From Marinoscillum pacificum (GTDB lineage Bacteria; Bacteroidota; Bacteroidia; Cytophagales; Cyclobacteriaceae): DNA of 64,000 bases. The DNA lies in assembly GCF_024714495.1 (NCBI RefSeq), contig NZ_JAMZMJ010000005.1, forward strand, positions 1 to 64,000. Reading direction: 5' to 3'. Within the stretch, counting starts at the first letter, position 1; the number at the start of each line of letters is the position of its first letter. The notes under the pieces were generated by a model. The model searched no databases. It saw only the letters and a program-made list of their open reading frames with translations, and was not told where the DNA came from. Shown piece after piece: positions 1 to 9,938 of the stretch. Position numbers and translations under genes: made by a program.

Positions 1-3000
1 GATCTGCAACTATCGGTGCGGATATCACTATCCTTTCTGGTCTTGAATTTGGTACATACACCATATACATCAAGAAAGATGGTTTAACAGATCCGAATGC
101 TGGTTGTGAAGTAATCTCTACGTTCACTATCGTTAATGATCAGCCGACAATTTCAATCACTGATATAACAGCGAACGTTGACAAGTTCGATAATGAGAAC
201 TGTGACTCTCCTAATGGATACATTGAAATATTGAATGTGCTGGAAGATGGAGTTCAAGTTGGAGTTGCGAACTATGAGTTTACCTGGGAAAATAGCAACG
301 GTGACCCTGTTGCTCCATCCTCATTAAACGGCCCAAGAATTGAAACCTTGGAAGGTGATACTTATACTGTATCTGTTCTGAATACCATTACTGGTTGTAC
401 CAATGGCGCCCCTATCTCAATTACTATTGAAGATGTTTCTGAGAATCCATTGATCACATTGAAAGCGAAGAGTGCTGACAACTACTGTGACAATACAGGT
501 AATGTTGGAAACGGTGGACTTGCAATTACTATTGAGCACCCATTCCCTACTGAAATCACTCCTGTAGATGAGGATGAATACTATATTGAGTGGTATAGAG
601 GTACATTTACATCTGCTACAAGCCCTGGTACCGGACACGCTAGCTTCTTATTTGACAATGCATCCAACACGGGTACTGTTGCTAATATTGGGGATGCGAC
701 AATGGAAACAGTTGTTGGTGATACAATATCTGGACTTGCTGATGGTACGTACACTGTATATGTAACTAAAACAGGAGCTTCAGCAACAACTCCAAACCTT
801 GGTTGTATTGGTCACGCCACATTCACTATTATTAATGACGAAACGGTCATTACGATTCCGAATGTTGCGGCAAACATTACTGTTGAGGATAATGAGAACT
901 GTACTGATCCAAATGGTTCGATCGAAATCTTAAGAGTATTGGAAGATGGAGTTGATAACCCATTATACAACCTTACAGATTACACATTTACATGGACCTT
1001 CAATGGTGGGGCTTTACCTGCTGGAGTTGTGATTGCAGGTGGCTTAAGTAATGGTGATCTTGGTGCAAATGAAATCACAAACCTTGAGCAAGGAACATAT
1101 AACCTTACCGTAGCTAATGACATCACAGGTTGTACTAATTCTACGGTCATCGACATTTTTGTGGACGATGTTCATGTGGATCCAATCATTCAATTAGTAG
1201 CTAAAACCGCTGACACGTACTGTGACAATGGTGCTGGTTTCGATGGTGATGGAACTCTAGAAGTGGCATTCTTTGAAGATGGTAGTGCGGTGAACCTTGC
1301 TGACTACTCTATTGAGTGGTACAGAGGCAACACAGCATTAACTACTGCTGATAATGAATTCCTTGCAGATGATGAGTCAAACGCTGCAGGATCAGAATTA
1401 GGCACTGTTGTTGTAACTGGTGGTAACATTCTTACATTAGAGGGACTTATGACTGGTGAATACACTGTTCATATTATCAAGGATAATGTAACTGACCCTA
1501 ACAGAGGATGTGAGGCTACTAGAACATTCACGATTGAGCTTGATCAACCAGTATTAGAAGTTAGAGAAGTAAGTATCAGTACTACACCAGATACCAACTG
1601 TGATACAAACAACGCAAATGGTACAGTGTCAGTCAATGCCATTCATGTTGATGGAGTGGCAGTTTCGGGTGCTGAATTAGCCAACTACACTATCAACTGG
1701 CTAGACCTGAATGGAGGTGAGAATGTAACAACGGTTGATGTAACCAATGACAGAATCACTAATATTCTTCCAGGAACTTATACAGGGCAGTTAGAAAGAA
1801 TCAACACGAATCAGTGTATTTCTGCAATCTTTAGTGTGACGGTAGATCAGGAAGGCATTTCCCCTACTATAACTGGAACTGCTATATCAAATACCTTCTG
1901 CTCTGGAGGAAATGGTGAAGTTACTCTTGATGTAACAGCACCAGACACAGACGAATCACACTATCAATTTGACTGGTATGAAGGTCAAGGTACAAGTGGA
2001 GCTTACAGAGCTGATTTAAGTGGTGTTGGCAACTTTAGTGCAACTGGATTAGAGCCAATGTTCTACACCATTTTAGTAACTGCACAGTCAACAGCTTCAA
2101 ATGGCACTGGATGTATGGATCAGATCATCGTTGAGGTGAAAAACAACCCAGATGTATTGACTATTCCAGCTTCTGGAGTAGATCTTTCAACTGATGTTTC
2201 CAATTGTAGCCCTGACAATGGTCAAATTATCATCGATGGAATCAGACTTAATGGTGCTGATATCACAGATGAAGCGACCTTAGCAACATACACTTACGAG
2301 CTGTTTGATGCAGACGATAACTCATTGGGTGCATTGCCGAACCCTGGTTCTGCTGCACTTGGTGACTTCCCTAGTACCAATGCGGACATGAGCATCGGGA
2401 CTTACTTTGTAAGAGTGACGAACCCTACAACAGGTTGTGTAAGCAATCCAAGAGTGGTGGTTATCGACGATGTGTTTGAGAAGCCTGAGCTTAGCATTGT
2501 AGTGAACAGCTTAAACAGCACATGTGATGCTGCAACTGCAGATGGTGAACTAGAAGTAACCATTGCTGGTCCTGACAATGATTCGGACTACACAGTAGAC
2601 TGGTACTATGGTGTGATAACTTCAGGAACAGCCGAATTGCTTACTAGCGGAGCTGCTGCAGCTGATGGCTTCACTCCTACTATTGTAACCTCTGGAACTG
2701 CTCCAACCATGACATCAACTATTTCTGGTCTATTGGATGGCAGCTACTACGCAGTGGTGACAGATATTTCTGATCCAAACAATCAGTGTAGTTTCAACAT
2801 TGCTAAAACAGTCCTTCAGGATACTACCTATCAGATTGATATGTCACTTACAGTGACCTCAGAACAAACTGAATGTAATCCTAACGGAACTGTAGAGGTA
2901 ACTTCTGTTGATGAAACAAGACATAACACATTGACTTCAACTTCAGGTGTTGGTGATGTTACACCTGTCTTGGCTGTATATGATCTTCAATTATTGGATG

Positions 3001-6000
3001 CGGATCAGAACTTCATCAGAAACATTACTTCCAATGCTGAATTGACAGGATTGGCTGAGGGTAATTACTTTATTCAGGCAACACATCAAGGAACATCTTG
3101 TACTTCCGTTCCATTTGGATTCAGAATTGAAGAAGAGATCGTTTATCCAGTTGCTACAGCAGTAGTAAATGTGAATACAAGTTGTACAACAACTGGTGAC
3201 GGATCAATTGAAATGACGGTAACTACCGGTGGTATTGATAATGGATATACTGTAGACTGGAAAGCCGGTCCACTTCCAACTTCACCGAACTTTACTGGCA
3301 CTACCGTTGATGCTGGAAATGTATTCACCATTTCAGGATTGAGTGCTGGTTCTTACACTGCAGTTGTGACCGATGTAGCTTCAGGTTGTACAGCTAACTT
3401 TACTTATGAAATTGTTGACAATTTGGAATATCCAGTTATCAATGTTCCTAATGATCGTGTAACAGCTAACACTTCATGTGCTACACCTGGAGATGGAGAG
3501 ATTACGATCAATGCTAGTGACATTACAATCAGCGGAGTAGCCCAGACAGATTTGGGAGACTTTAGCTGGAGAATTTACTCTGAGAATGGATCACTAGTTG
3601 ATGGAGTTTCTGCTGATATCACACCTACACTAACTAGTTCTTCAGCAACCTTCTCTAACCTGAGCCCTGATGTCTATGTGTTTGAAATCACAACCATCAC
3701 TACTGGATGTGCGGCTACATCGTTTAGTATTGAGATATTCGATGAGAGTGTTAACCCTGATCTGGGATTAATCACAGTAACACCGAATGCTAACTGTGAT
3801 GGTGGAACGATAGCTCAAGGAGCAATAGAAATTGAGGAAATCAATGGAGCTGCACCTACTGCAGACTTCAGTTACAGATGGTTTACTGGAAACACAGTTA
3901 ATGCCGCCAATGAGATCTCAGACGAAACAAGCTCTATTTTGGCTGATGTAACTGATGGAAACTATACAGTAGAAGTGACTAATACCATCACTACTTGTAT
4001 CTCTACTCAGACGATCAATGTGACGAACGATCCAGTTATTCCATTAATCACATCTTATGAAGTGAATAACAACCTATTCTGTAACAACCCGAACGGTTCA
4101 TTCAGTTTAGTTCAAATAGGATATGATGGTTTGTTCTTGAATGTTGCAGATTCTACAGATTCAGCAACATTCGTAGCGAATTATGAAATCCAGGTTACAG
4201 ATGGAAGTGGAAATGTGGTAACTGATAGTGATCTATCTACTGCATTTGACATAGATGGTCTGGAAGAGGCTAACAATCCTTACACTGTAATTGTAGTTAG
4301 AACTTCAGATTCGAACTGTGAGTCAGATCCATTGTCATTCAACATCACAGACAATCCATTGAATCCGGTACTTCAGATTGTTCAGATAGAGGCGGACTCT
4401 ACTTGTTCACCAACAGCTTCAGCTAATGGTATCTTGAGAGTGATCGCTGATAATCAAAATAACAATGACAGTACCTACAACTTCACCTGGACAAATGATG
4501 CTGGAGTAGTCGTAGGAACGAACAACGATTCATTGATCAACGTAGCTGCAGGATTCTACTCAGTAGAAGTTGAGCACATTCTATCTGGTTGTATTAGCAA
4601 TGCGAACTTCACATTGACTAATGAGCCGGCTGAGCCAAGAATCATCGCATTTGATACTACACATTACCATACTTGTGTGCCTTCAGATGCTTTGTTCGAA
4701 GTAACTGCAATGAGCAATGGACCATTAAGTGACTTTACGTTTACCTTCTATGATGAGGATCCTACTGAAGGAACACCGACTCCAATACAAGACGGAACAA
4801 GTCCGGTATTGTCTGAAAGTGCAACACCATCTTACTCAGTAGCTCCGGGCGAGTATTGGGTTCAAGCAACTCAGACAGCTACAGGTTGTACTTCCAATAT
4901 CATCAATGTATTGATCGAAGACTTTAGCGTAAGACCAAATATTGCTCTTGCATCATTCTTAGAACAAACCAACTGTGATCCTTCCAACCCAAGTGGAAGC
5001 CTTACGGTGACAGCTGATGGTTCTCAGGATACTACGGTCTATCAGTTCGAGTGGGCTGATGCGAGTGGAACAGTTATAGAAACTAACAATCCTACAGCAG
5101 ACAGTTTAGCTTCAGGAGATTATACAGTGACAGTGACGGTAATAGCTACAGGGTGTACTATTTCTCAAACATTCACCATGATAGATAATTACCCAGATCC
5201 ACTTCAGATTTCAATCTCTTCTGAAGGAAACAGTAACTGTGTTGATCCAAATGGTCAGCTCGCTGCAACGGTAATCAACATACCAGCTGGCAAGGCACTA
5301 TCTGGATATCAGTTCTACTGGTTCGATGGAGATTTAACAGGTGGTCCAGTTGACCCGACAGATGCTGACTTCATTGGAACATCTTACACAGGACTTCAAG
5401 CTGGAGAATACACCTTGTATGTGGTAGATGGCACTGACTTGTTCTGTACTTCTGAGGTGCTTCTTGCCACAGTTAGAGATCTTAGAGATGCACCAGACTT
5501 CAGAGTGGATATTGTGAATCATATGACTATTTGTACTCCTGAACTTCCAAATGGTAGAGCTGCAATTGGATATACTGAAAACAATATTTCCCGATACACA
5601 TTTGAATGGTACTTAGGAACAGATACCACCAGTGCTGTGATTGGAACAGGTACTACGATCGATAGTCTGGCAGTTGGAGTTTACTCAGCAGTAGCTACAG
5701 ACCTGATTACAGGATGTACCAATGTTGCTCAATTCATTATCGAAGATGCAACTGAGCTACCTCCTGCACCATCGGTAACTATCCTGCAGCACAGAACTAA
5801 CTGTTCTGTTCCTGACGGTAGAGCGATCGCAAGAGTAAACGGAGAGTCTGAAGGTTATCTATTCGAATGGTTCGAGCAAAATAATCCTTCATCTCCAGTA
5901 TTCACTGGTAGCGAAGTAACAGAACTTGATTCGATCACATATCTGATTCAAGCAACTAACATTGAAACAGGCTGTGTCTCTCCAATGCAAACCATCACTA

Positions 6001-6557
6001 TCTTGAATGACATTGTAGATCCTATCTTCGACATCAGAACAAGTGCATCTCTTTGTTTAAGAAGTGATAATACTTCCATTCAATTATTCAATGGTACTGC
6101 ACAAATAGTATTCGAAGAGTTCCATACGATTGAAGACATTGAATGGCATGGACCAAATGGAACTGTTATCCAGGATGAAGTGAAACTTGTAAGTGCAGAA
6201 CCTGGTCTTTGGACGGTATACTTCACTCCAGACAATGGCTGTGAATACACCATGGACTTTGAGATCGATGCTACGTTGAAAGTTTACAACGGAGTATCAG
6301 CCAACGGTGATGGCAAGAACGACTTCTTCATCATAGATTGTATTGAGTACTTCCCTGATAACAAAGTAACGATTTACAACCGTGACGGTACGTTGGTATA
6401 TGAAGCGGAAAGGTACAACAACATTGATGTTCGATTTGAAGGAGCTTCGAATGTTGGTAGAAATGGTTTGAAACTTCCAGTAGGAACATACTTCTATTTC
6501 ATTGACAAAGGAGACGGTTCTGAAAAGATTCAAGGATATTTAGAGTTAGTTCGTTAA
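1..6557 (+). CDS. Giant SprB-like repeat adhesin, type IX secreted (5' truncated by window)
   Basis: The frame is open from base 3, so about 2184 residues are visible and the true start lies upstream. The protein is a chain of roughly 20 modules of about 100 residues, each with a first Cys in a Cys-x(n)-Asn-Gly setting and a second Cys in a Thr-Gly-Cys setting, as in SprB-type repeats of gliding bacteria. Thr, Asn and Asp are abundant and Lys is rare, typical of secreted surface proteins. The last ~95 residues, containing NGDGKNDFF and ending GYLELVR, match the type B sorting domain (gliding motility-associated C-terminal domain) that directs export by the type IX system and surface attachment. 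A PorP/SprF gene follows 18 bases later, the usual partner. The role in adhesion or gliding is inferred from the family. A fragment of a larger polymorphic adhesin is the only serious alternative. Confidence 0.9.
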   Translation, partial: SATIGADITILSGLEFGTYTIYIKKDGLTDPNAGCEVISTFTIVNDQPTISITDITANVDKFDNENCDSPNGYIEILNVLEDGVQVGVANYEFTWENSNGDPVAPSSLNGPRIETLEGDTYTVSVLNTITGCTNGAPISITIEDVSENPLITLKAKSADNYCDNTGNVGNGGLAITIEHPFPTEITPVDEDEYYIEWYRGTFTSATSPGTGHASFLFDNASNTGTVANIGDATMETVVGDTISGLADGTYTVYVTKTGASATTPNLGCIGHATFTIINDETVITIPNVAANITVEDNENCTDPNGSIEILRVLEDGVDNPLYNLTDYTFTWTFNGGALPAGVVIAGGLSNGDLGANEITNLEQGTYNLTVANDITGCTNSTVIDIFVDDVHVDPIIQLVAKTADTYCDNGAGFDGDGTLEVAFFEDGSAVNLADYSIEWYRGNTALTTADNEFLADDESNAAGSELGTVVVTGGNILTLEGLMTGEYTVHIIKDNVTDPNRGCEATRTFTIELDQPVLEVREVSISTTPDTNCDTNNANGTVSVNAIHVDGVAVSGAELANYTINWLDLNGGENVTTVDVTNDRITNILPGTYTGQLERINTNQCISAIFSVTVDQEGISPTITGTAISNTFCSGGNGEVTLDVTAPDTDESHYQFDWYEGQGTSGAYRADLSGVGNFSATGLEPMFYTILVTAQSTASNGTGCMDQIIVEVKNNPDVLTIPASGVDLSTDVSNCSPDNGQIIIDGIRLNGADITDEATLATYTYELFDADDNSLGALPNPGSAALGDFPSTNADMSIGTYFVRVTNPTTGCVSNPRVVVIDDVFEKPELSIVVNSLNSTCDAATADGELEVTIAGPDNDSDYTVDWYYGVITSGTAELLTSGAAAADGFTPTIVTSGTAPTMTSTISGLLDGSYYAVVTDISDPNNQCSFNIAKTVLQDTTYQIDMSLTVTSEQTECNPNGTVEVTSVDETRHNTLTSTSGVGDVTPVLAVYDLQLLDADQNFIRNITSNAELTGLAEGNYFIQATHQGTSCTSVPFGFRIEEEIVYPVATAVVNVNTSCTTTGDGSIEMTVTTGGIDNGYTVDWKAGPLPTSPNFTGTTVDAGNVFTISGLSAGSYTAVVTDVASGCTANFTYEIVDNLEYPVINVPNDRVTANTSCATPGDGEITINASDITISGVAQTDLGDFSWRIYSENGSLVDGVSADITPTLTSSSATFSNLSPDVYVFEITTITTGCAATSFSIEIFDESVNPDLGLITVTPNANCDGGTIAQGAIEIEEINGAAPTADFSYRWFTGNTVNAANEISDETSSILADVTDGNYTVEVTNTITTCISTQTINVTNDPVIPLITSYEVNNNLFCNNPNGSFSLVQIGYDGLFLNVADSTDSATFVANYEIQVTDGSGNVVTDSDLSTAFDIDGLEEANNPYTVIVVRTSDSNCESDPLSFNITDNPLNPVLQIVQIEADSTCSPTASANGILRVIADNQNNNDSTYNFTWTNDAGVVVGTNNDSLINVAAGFYSVEVEHILSGCISNANFTLTNEPAEPRIIAFDTTHYHTCVPSDALFEVTAMSNGPLSDFTFTFYDEDPTEGTPTPIQDGTSPVLSESATPSYSVAPGEYWVQATQTATGCTSNIINVLIEDFSVRPNIALASFLEQTNCDPSNPSGSLTVTADGSQDTTVYQFEWADASGTVIETNNPTADSLASGDYTVTVTVIATGCTISQTFTMIDNYPDPLQISISSEGNSNCVDPNGQLAATVINIPAGKALSGYQFYWFDGDLTGGPVDPTDADFIGTSYTGLQAGEYTLYVVDGTDLFCTSEVLLATVRDLRDAPDFRVDIVNHMTICTPELPNGRAAIGYTENNISRYTFEWYLGTDTTSAVIGTGTTIDSLAVGVYSAVATDLITGCTNVAQFIIEDATELPPAPSVTILQHRTNCSVPDGRAIARVNGESEGYLFEWFEQNNPSSPVFTGSEVTELDSITYLIQATNIETGCVSPMQTITILNDIVDPIFDIRTSASLCLRSDNTSIQLFNGTAQIVFEEFHTIEDIEWHGPNGTVIQDEVKLVSAEPGLWTVYFTPDNGCEYTMDFEIDATLKVYNGVSANGDGKNDFFIIDCIEYFPDNKVTIYNRDGTLVYEAERYNNIDVRFEGASNVGRNGLKLPVGTYFYFIDKGDGSEKIQGYLELVR

Positions 6558-6575
6558 TTTGCATCTAGACAGGTT

Positions 6576-7505
6576 ATGAAAAAGTTCTTAATTATTAGCA
6601 TACTCATAGGAATGACATCAATGGTTTCAGCTCAGCTGAGACCATTGACCTCTACCTATGCATTTAATGGATTGCTGCTCAACCCAGCGTACGCAGGAAG
6701 TTTGAATGTACTTTCCGTGACTGCTGTACATAGGAAACAGTGGGTGAATATTGAAGGTGCTCCTGAATTTCAAGCACTGACTGCTCATTCATCATTCAAC
6801 TCAAACAGAGTTGGAGTAGGTCTGCAAGCCACACGAGATGTCATCGGTAGCACGGAGACCATGTCCATGTATGGCAGTTATGCATATAAGATTAAGACGG
6901 GGTTTGGAATTTTAGCGATGGGATTACAGGGAGGTTTCGATAGCCGAACAGCAGACTATACCAAACTCACTGTCTTCGATCCAGAGGATCCGTTGCTAAG
7001 TGGAGTAAATAACAGAACCACTCCTAATTTTGGTACTGGACTTTATTTCGCTAACCCATTCATGTACGCAGGTATCTCAGTGCCATACATTTTAGAAAAT
7101 AAGACTTTAGTAATTGATGAATCAGACCTTGGATTGCAAGCTAATTCTAGGGAAAGCAGATATTACTACATTACCGGTGGAGTGATTTTCCCAATCAATG
7201 ACTTATTGAAATTGAGTCCTTCTATCCTTTTGAGAGCTCAAGAATCAAACCGATTTGCTTATGACTTTACAGGAATGGTGATCTTTGACAAGATTGCTTA
7301 TGTAGGCCTTAGTTATAGAAACTCTAAAGAGATTACGTTCATTGGTCAGGTTATTCTGAATGAGAACTTCAGAGTGGGCTATGCCTATGATGCCAATGCA
7401 AGTGAGATTACTACGGAAACGAGCGGATCCCACGAAGTTCTCCTTAATTACAGAATCAAGTTAAGAAACTACAAGAAGGATCCAGAATGTCCGGTATATT
7501 TCTAA
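6576..7505 (+). CDS. PorP/SprF family type IX secretion system membrane protein
   Basis: The 309-residue product has a cleavable signal peptide (hydrophobic core, then VSAQ) and begins its mature part with QLRPLTSTYAFNGLLLNPAYAG, of which the NPAYAG motif is the hallmark of the PorP/SprF family. The rest alternates amphipathic strands, consistent with an outer-membrane beta-barrel of 12 to 14 strands. Family members co-occur with type B sorting-domain adhesins and are needed for their export or anchoring, as SprF is for SprB. It lies 18 bases downstream of such an adhesin and ends before a strong terminator, so the two genes form one operon. Length is normal for the family. Confidence 0.93.
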   Translation: MKKFLIISILIGMTSMVSAQLRPLTSTYAFNGLLLNPAYAGSLNVLSVTAVHRKQWVNIEGAPEFQALTAHSSFNSNRVGVGLQATRDVIGSTETMSMYGSYAYKIKTGFGILAMGLQGGFDSRTADYTKLTVFDPEDPLLSGVNNRTTPNFGTGLYFANPFMYAGISVPYILENKTLVIDESDLGLQANSRESRYYYITGGVIFPINDLLKLSPSILLRAQESNRFAYDFTGMVIFDKIAYVGLSYRNSKEITFIGQVILNENFRVGYAYDANASEITTETSGSHEVLLNYRIKLRNYKKDPECPVYF

Positions 7506-7553
7506 AATTAAGTGCGGTGATTTAATCTCACTTAAATAAAAAAACATAAAAAA

Positions 7554-7586
7554 GCCTGTCTAAATGTGTTTAGACAGGCTTTTTTT
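7554..7586. terminator. Bidirectional Rho-independent terminator
   Basis: An 11-bp perfect stem (7554-7564 with 7569-7579), TGTG loop and seven T's follow the adhesin/PorP operon. A-rich sequence on the left side gives a T-run on the other strand, so it can also end the minus-strand operon that stops at 7632. Confidence 0.92.
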
Positions 7587-7631
7587 ATGATCTCCAATTA
7601 ACTATTTAGAGACAGCTTAACATAAGATCAA

Positions 7632-7991
7632 TTATTTACCTCTTTTGCGATCCTCACCACCGCTTAAATCGATTAGAAGCGAATTAACAAGTGACATAAC
7701 CAAGCTAAATATCAAAGCCCACCAAAAACCATCTACATAAAATCCCGGTACTATGGCGTCGGCCATCAAGATGATCAATGCATTGATGACAAGTAAAAAC
7801 AAGCCAAGCGTAAAGACGGTTAAAGGAATTGTTAAAACAACCAGAATTGGTTTAACCACAAAATTTAATAGTGCGATTACAAGCGCAATGATGATGGCAG
7901 CAAAAAATCCATCCACCCCCACGCCAGGCAATAAATAAGAGGCTATTACTACAGCCAAAGCTGAGAGTAAAATTCGAATAAAAAAGTTCAT
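7632..7991 (-). CDS. Phage-holin-family (YvlD-type) small membrane protein
   Basis: The 119-residue product has four hydrophobic segments (about residues 5-22, 28-48, 54-76 and 88-108) with short loops, a central motif NFVVKPILVVLTIPLTVFTL and a charged C-terminus. This pattern matches the four-helix family of YvlD (Pfam Phage_holin_4_2). Despite the family name these are ordinary chromosomal proteins of unknown function, some tied to envelope stress; there is no phage context here. It is the last gene of a minus-strand group, 4 bases after the DinB-like gene, so co-transcription with that gene and the carbonic anhydrase is likely. Confidence 0.85.
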   Translation of the reverse strand: MNFFIRILLSALAVVIASYLLPGVGVDGFFAAIIIALVIALLNFVVKPILVVLTIPLTVFTLGLFLLVINALIILMADAIVPGFYVDGFWWALIFSLVMSLVNSLLIDLSGGEDRKRGK

Positions 7992-7995
7992 TTAT

Positions 7996-8514
7996 TTATA
8001 GTTTATATCTTTCAACTAATATTCCCATATGATGTTGCAAATGACCCGCAAGAATGTAAATCAAAGCTCGTACAGAAGTGCTACTTCCATTTGATTCTCC
8101 CGACAAGGTCAGGTGATGTTCTTCCATCCTCCCTATCAATTCAAGATTAGCTTTTCTTAAGTAATTGAACTCTAACAACAACGATTCCGTGAGCTTGGGA
8201 CTATATTTACCAGAGATCACATAATCATTCTCTTCAAATCCAGGTAAGGCAGTTTTGTCACCTCTACAGAAACGTAGCATTCTGTACGACATAATCCGCT
8301 CCACATCGACCATATGGCCAAGCACTTCGACCACTGTCCACTTCCCTTCACCATAAGCATAAGAAAGAATTTCTTCAGAAAGACCACTGAACAATGATTC
8401 CAAATCTGACAATTGAGAATTCAGTACTTTAATTACATCCTGGTCACCTATTTTCTCAATATAACCACCATAGAACGGGTTGTATTCTGAAGCCAAAGGC
8501 TGACTAATCTTCAT
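7996..8514 (-). CDS. DinB-like (DinB_2 / YfiT-type) four-helix protein
   Basis: The 172-residue protein shows the DinB superfamily pattern: a His in the second helix (H67, in EVLGHMVDVERI) and a C-terminal H158-x3-H162 pair (GHLQHHMGIL), the three metal ligands of this fold. Members include metal-dependent thiol transferases (bacillithiol or mycothiol) and many uncharacterised enzymes; the substrate cannot be read from sequence. Its start overlaps the end of the carbonic anhydrase gene by 11 bases, implying translational coupling. Length is normal for the family. Confidence 0.85.
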   Translation of the reverse strand: MKISQPLASEYNPFYGGYIEKIGDQDVIKVLNSQLSDLESLFSGLSEEILSYAYGEGKWTVVEVLGHMVDVERIMSYRMLRFCRGDKTALPGFEENDYVISGKYSPKLTESLLLEFNYLRKANLELIGRMEEHHLTLSGESNGSSTSVRALIYILAGHLQHHMGILVERYKL

Positions 8515-9022
8515 CTTGAAACCATTTAGAGTACTTCAAATAATTACCAGCAATACGAAGTAACATCTCTCTGTTCTTCCCTTCTACTGTTTTCACCTTT
8601 TTCGCTGGTACCCCAGCATAGATTGTATTCTCCTCTACGATGGTTCCTTCCAAAACCACTGCTCCTGCTGCTACTATGGCTCCAGTTTTCACCACAGCTC
8701 CATCCATTACCATTGATCCCATACCTATCAGCACTTGATCTTCTAAAGTACAACCATGAACGATTGCATTGTGACCAATCGAAACATCACTACCTATAGT
8801 TGTTGGAAACTTTTCATAAGTGCAATGGATCGTCGCATTGTCCTGAATGTTCGTACGATTTCCAATCTTAATGTAATTTACATCTCCTCGGATCACTGCA
8901 TTGAACCAAACAGTGCATTGATCTCCCATGGTGACGTCACCTACGATGGTTGCATTTTCTGCAAACCAGCAATCTTTTCCTTGCTTTGGGCTACAGCCTC
9001 TTACCGATTTTATTAATGTCAT
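8504..9022 (-). CDS. Gamma carbonic anhydrase family protein
   Basis: The 172-residue product is a left-handed beta-helix with hexapeptide repeats (for example VVAAGAVVLEGTIV). The three zinc-binding histidines of the gamma class are present as H66 (NATIHC), H84 (SIGHNA) and H89 (IVHGC). The family hydrates CO2 in some members; many bacterial homologues (YrdA, PaaY-like) have weak or unknown activity, so the precise reaction is uncertain. It is the first gene of a three-gene minus-strand operon with a DinB-like protein and a membrane protein, divergent from the YceI gene across 112 bases. Confidence 0.9.
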   Translation of the reverse strand: MTLIKSVRGCSPKQGKDCWFAENATIVGDVTMGDQCTVWFNAVIRGDVNYIKIGNRTNIQDNATIHCTYEKFPTTIGSDVSIGHNAIVHGCTLEDQVLIGMGSMVMDGAVVKTGAIVAAGAVVLEGTIVEENTIYAGVPAKKVKTVEGKNREMLLRIAGNYLKYSKWFQDED

Positions 9023-9134
9023 TTATTATCAAAAATTAAACTCTATAAATTGCGGAGCGTTAACTCCTTTTTGTGCCTTCAAGCATAATTCGGGTTAAGG
9101 TAATGGTTTTACAACTTTAAGAATATATAATCAA

Positions 9135-9857
9135 ATGCAATTAAAAATAGCTTCACTCCTACTTGTAGTCATTTTAGCCTCTTGTACTCCATCTCAAGAA
9201 GGTACTAGTGTAGAAGCCAGCGAAGAAGAAACAGGCCTTGCGTTAAGTGATAGTGCTGAAATTAATTCGATTGACTCCTTAATGTCGATCATTACCTGGA
9301 TTGGAAGCAAGCCTATAGGAAAGCATAATGGCATCATAAACATTAGCCATGGTGAAGTTGCTATTCAAGGTGATTCCATAGCTGGAGGTTCTGTAGAGAT
9401 TGACCTTATGTCTATACAAGTGATGGATTTAGATACTGCGGGAAATGGTAAATTGACCAAGCACCTTCTTTCTGATGATTTCTTTGATGCTCAAAATCAC
9501 CCAACTGGTACTTTTGAGATAACTGGTTTGACTGATTATGACTCTACTCAAATAGTAACGAAAGAAGAGTTTATTACAGAAAACACCCCAGCACAATTGA
9601 AAGCGTTTATGGTAAAAAATCCAACGCACTTGATTTCAGGAAACCTGACCCTAAGAGGTGTGACCAAGAACATCACCTTCCCTGCTGAAGTTAAGATTAC
9701 ACCTTCTAAAATAAAGGTGGAAGCGAAGTTCAATATTGACAGAACTGATTGGAATCTTTCTTACAATAGTGAAGCAAAGGCTGTTGATAAGGCTAAAGAC
9801 AAGTTCATCTACAATACGGTAAATGTCGGTTTTCTAATCGAAGCTAACAGAAACTAA
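9135..9857 (+). CDS. YceI family lipoprotein
   Basis: The 240-residue product begins with a lipoprotein signal peptide (lipobox LAS-C, Cys17), followed by a Ser/Glu-rich linker and a YceI domain from about residue 50 to the end. Recognisable YceI features are the opening SIITWIGSKPIGKHNG, the block HLLSDDFFDAQNHPTGTFEI, the GNLTLRGVTKNITFP strand and FNIDRTDWNLSY. YceI domains are lipocalin-like barrels that bind isoprenoid chains in the periplasm. It appears to be a single-gene unit between divergent and downstream operons. The ligand is unknown. Confidence 0.9.
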   Translation: MQLKIASLLLVVILASCTPSQEGTSVEASEEETGLALSDSAEINSIDSLMSIITWIGSKPIGKHNGIINISHGEVAIQGDSIAGGSVEIDLMSIQVMDLDTAGNGKLTKHLLSDDFFDAQNHPTGTFEITGLTDYDSTQIVTKEEFITENTPAQLKAFMVKNPTHLISGNLTLRGVTKNITFPAEVKITPSKIKVEAKFNIDRTDWNLSYNSEAKAVDKAKDKFIYNTVNVGFLIEANRN

Positions 9858-9861
9858 AATT

Positions 9862-9915
9862 CGTCAGATAAATACTGACAGAATGTCATCATCTAAAATT
9901 GGAATCGTATCTTTG
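9862..9915 (+). promoter_or_regulatory. Promoter region of the miaB operon with TGTCAG-type boxes
   Basis: TATCTTTG (9908-9915) matches the Bacteroidota -7 element TANNTTTG exactly, 24 bases before the miaB start; no clear -33 TTTG is seen. Upstream lies an inverted repeat GTCAG-N7-CTGAC (9863-9879) and a further TGTCA (9884-9888), the same box found six times before groES. Binding by the operon's own sigma-54-type activator is a hypothesis. Confidence 0.5.
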
Positions 9916-9938
9916 CAGATTCAAAACAGATTATTACT

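Noticed and set aside
7632-7991. Possible prophage because of the phage-holin family name
   Set aside because: The gene is a YvlD-type chromosomal protein and no other phage gene is nearby.
9899-9916. TTGG...TTGC upstream of miaB looks like a sigma-54 promoter
   Set aside because: GG and GC are 12 bases apart, not the required 10; the same bases fit the Bacteroidota -7 element TATCTTTG instead.
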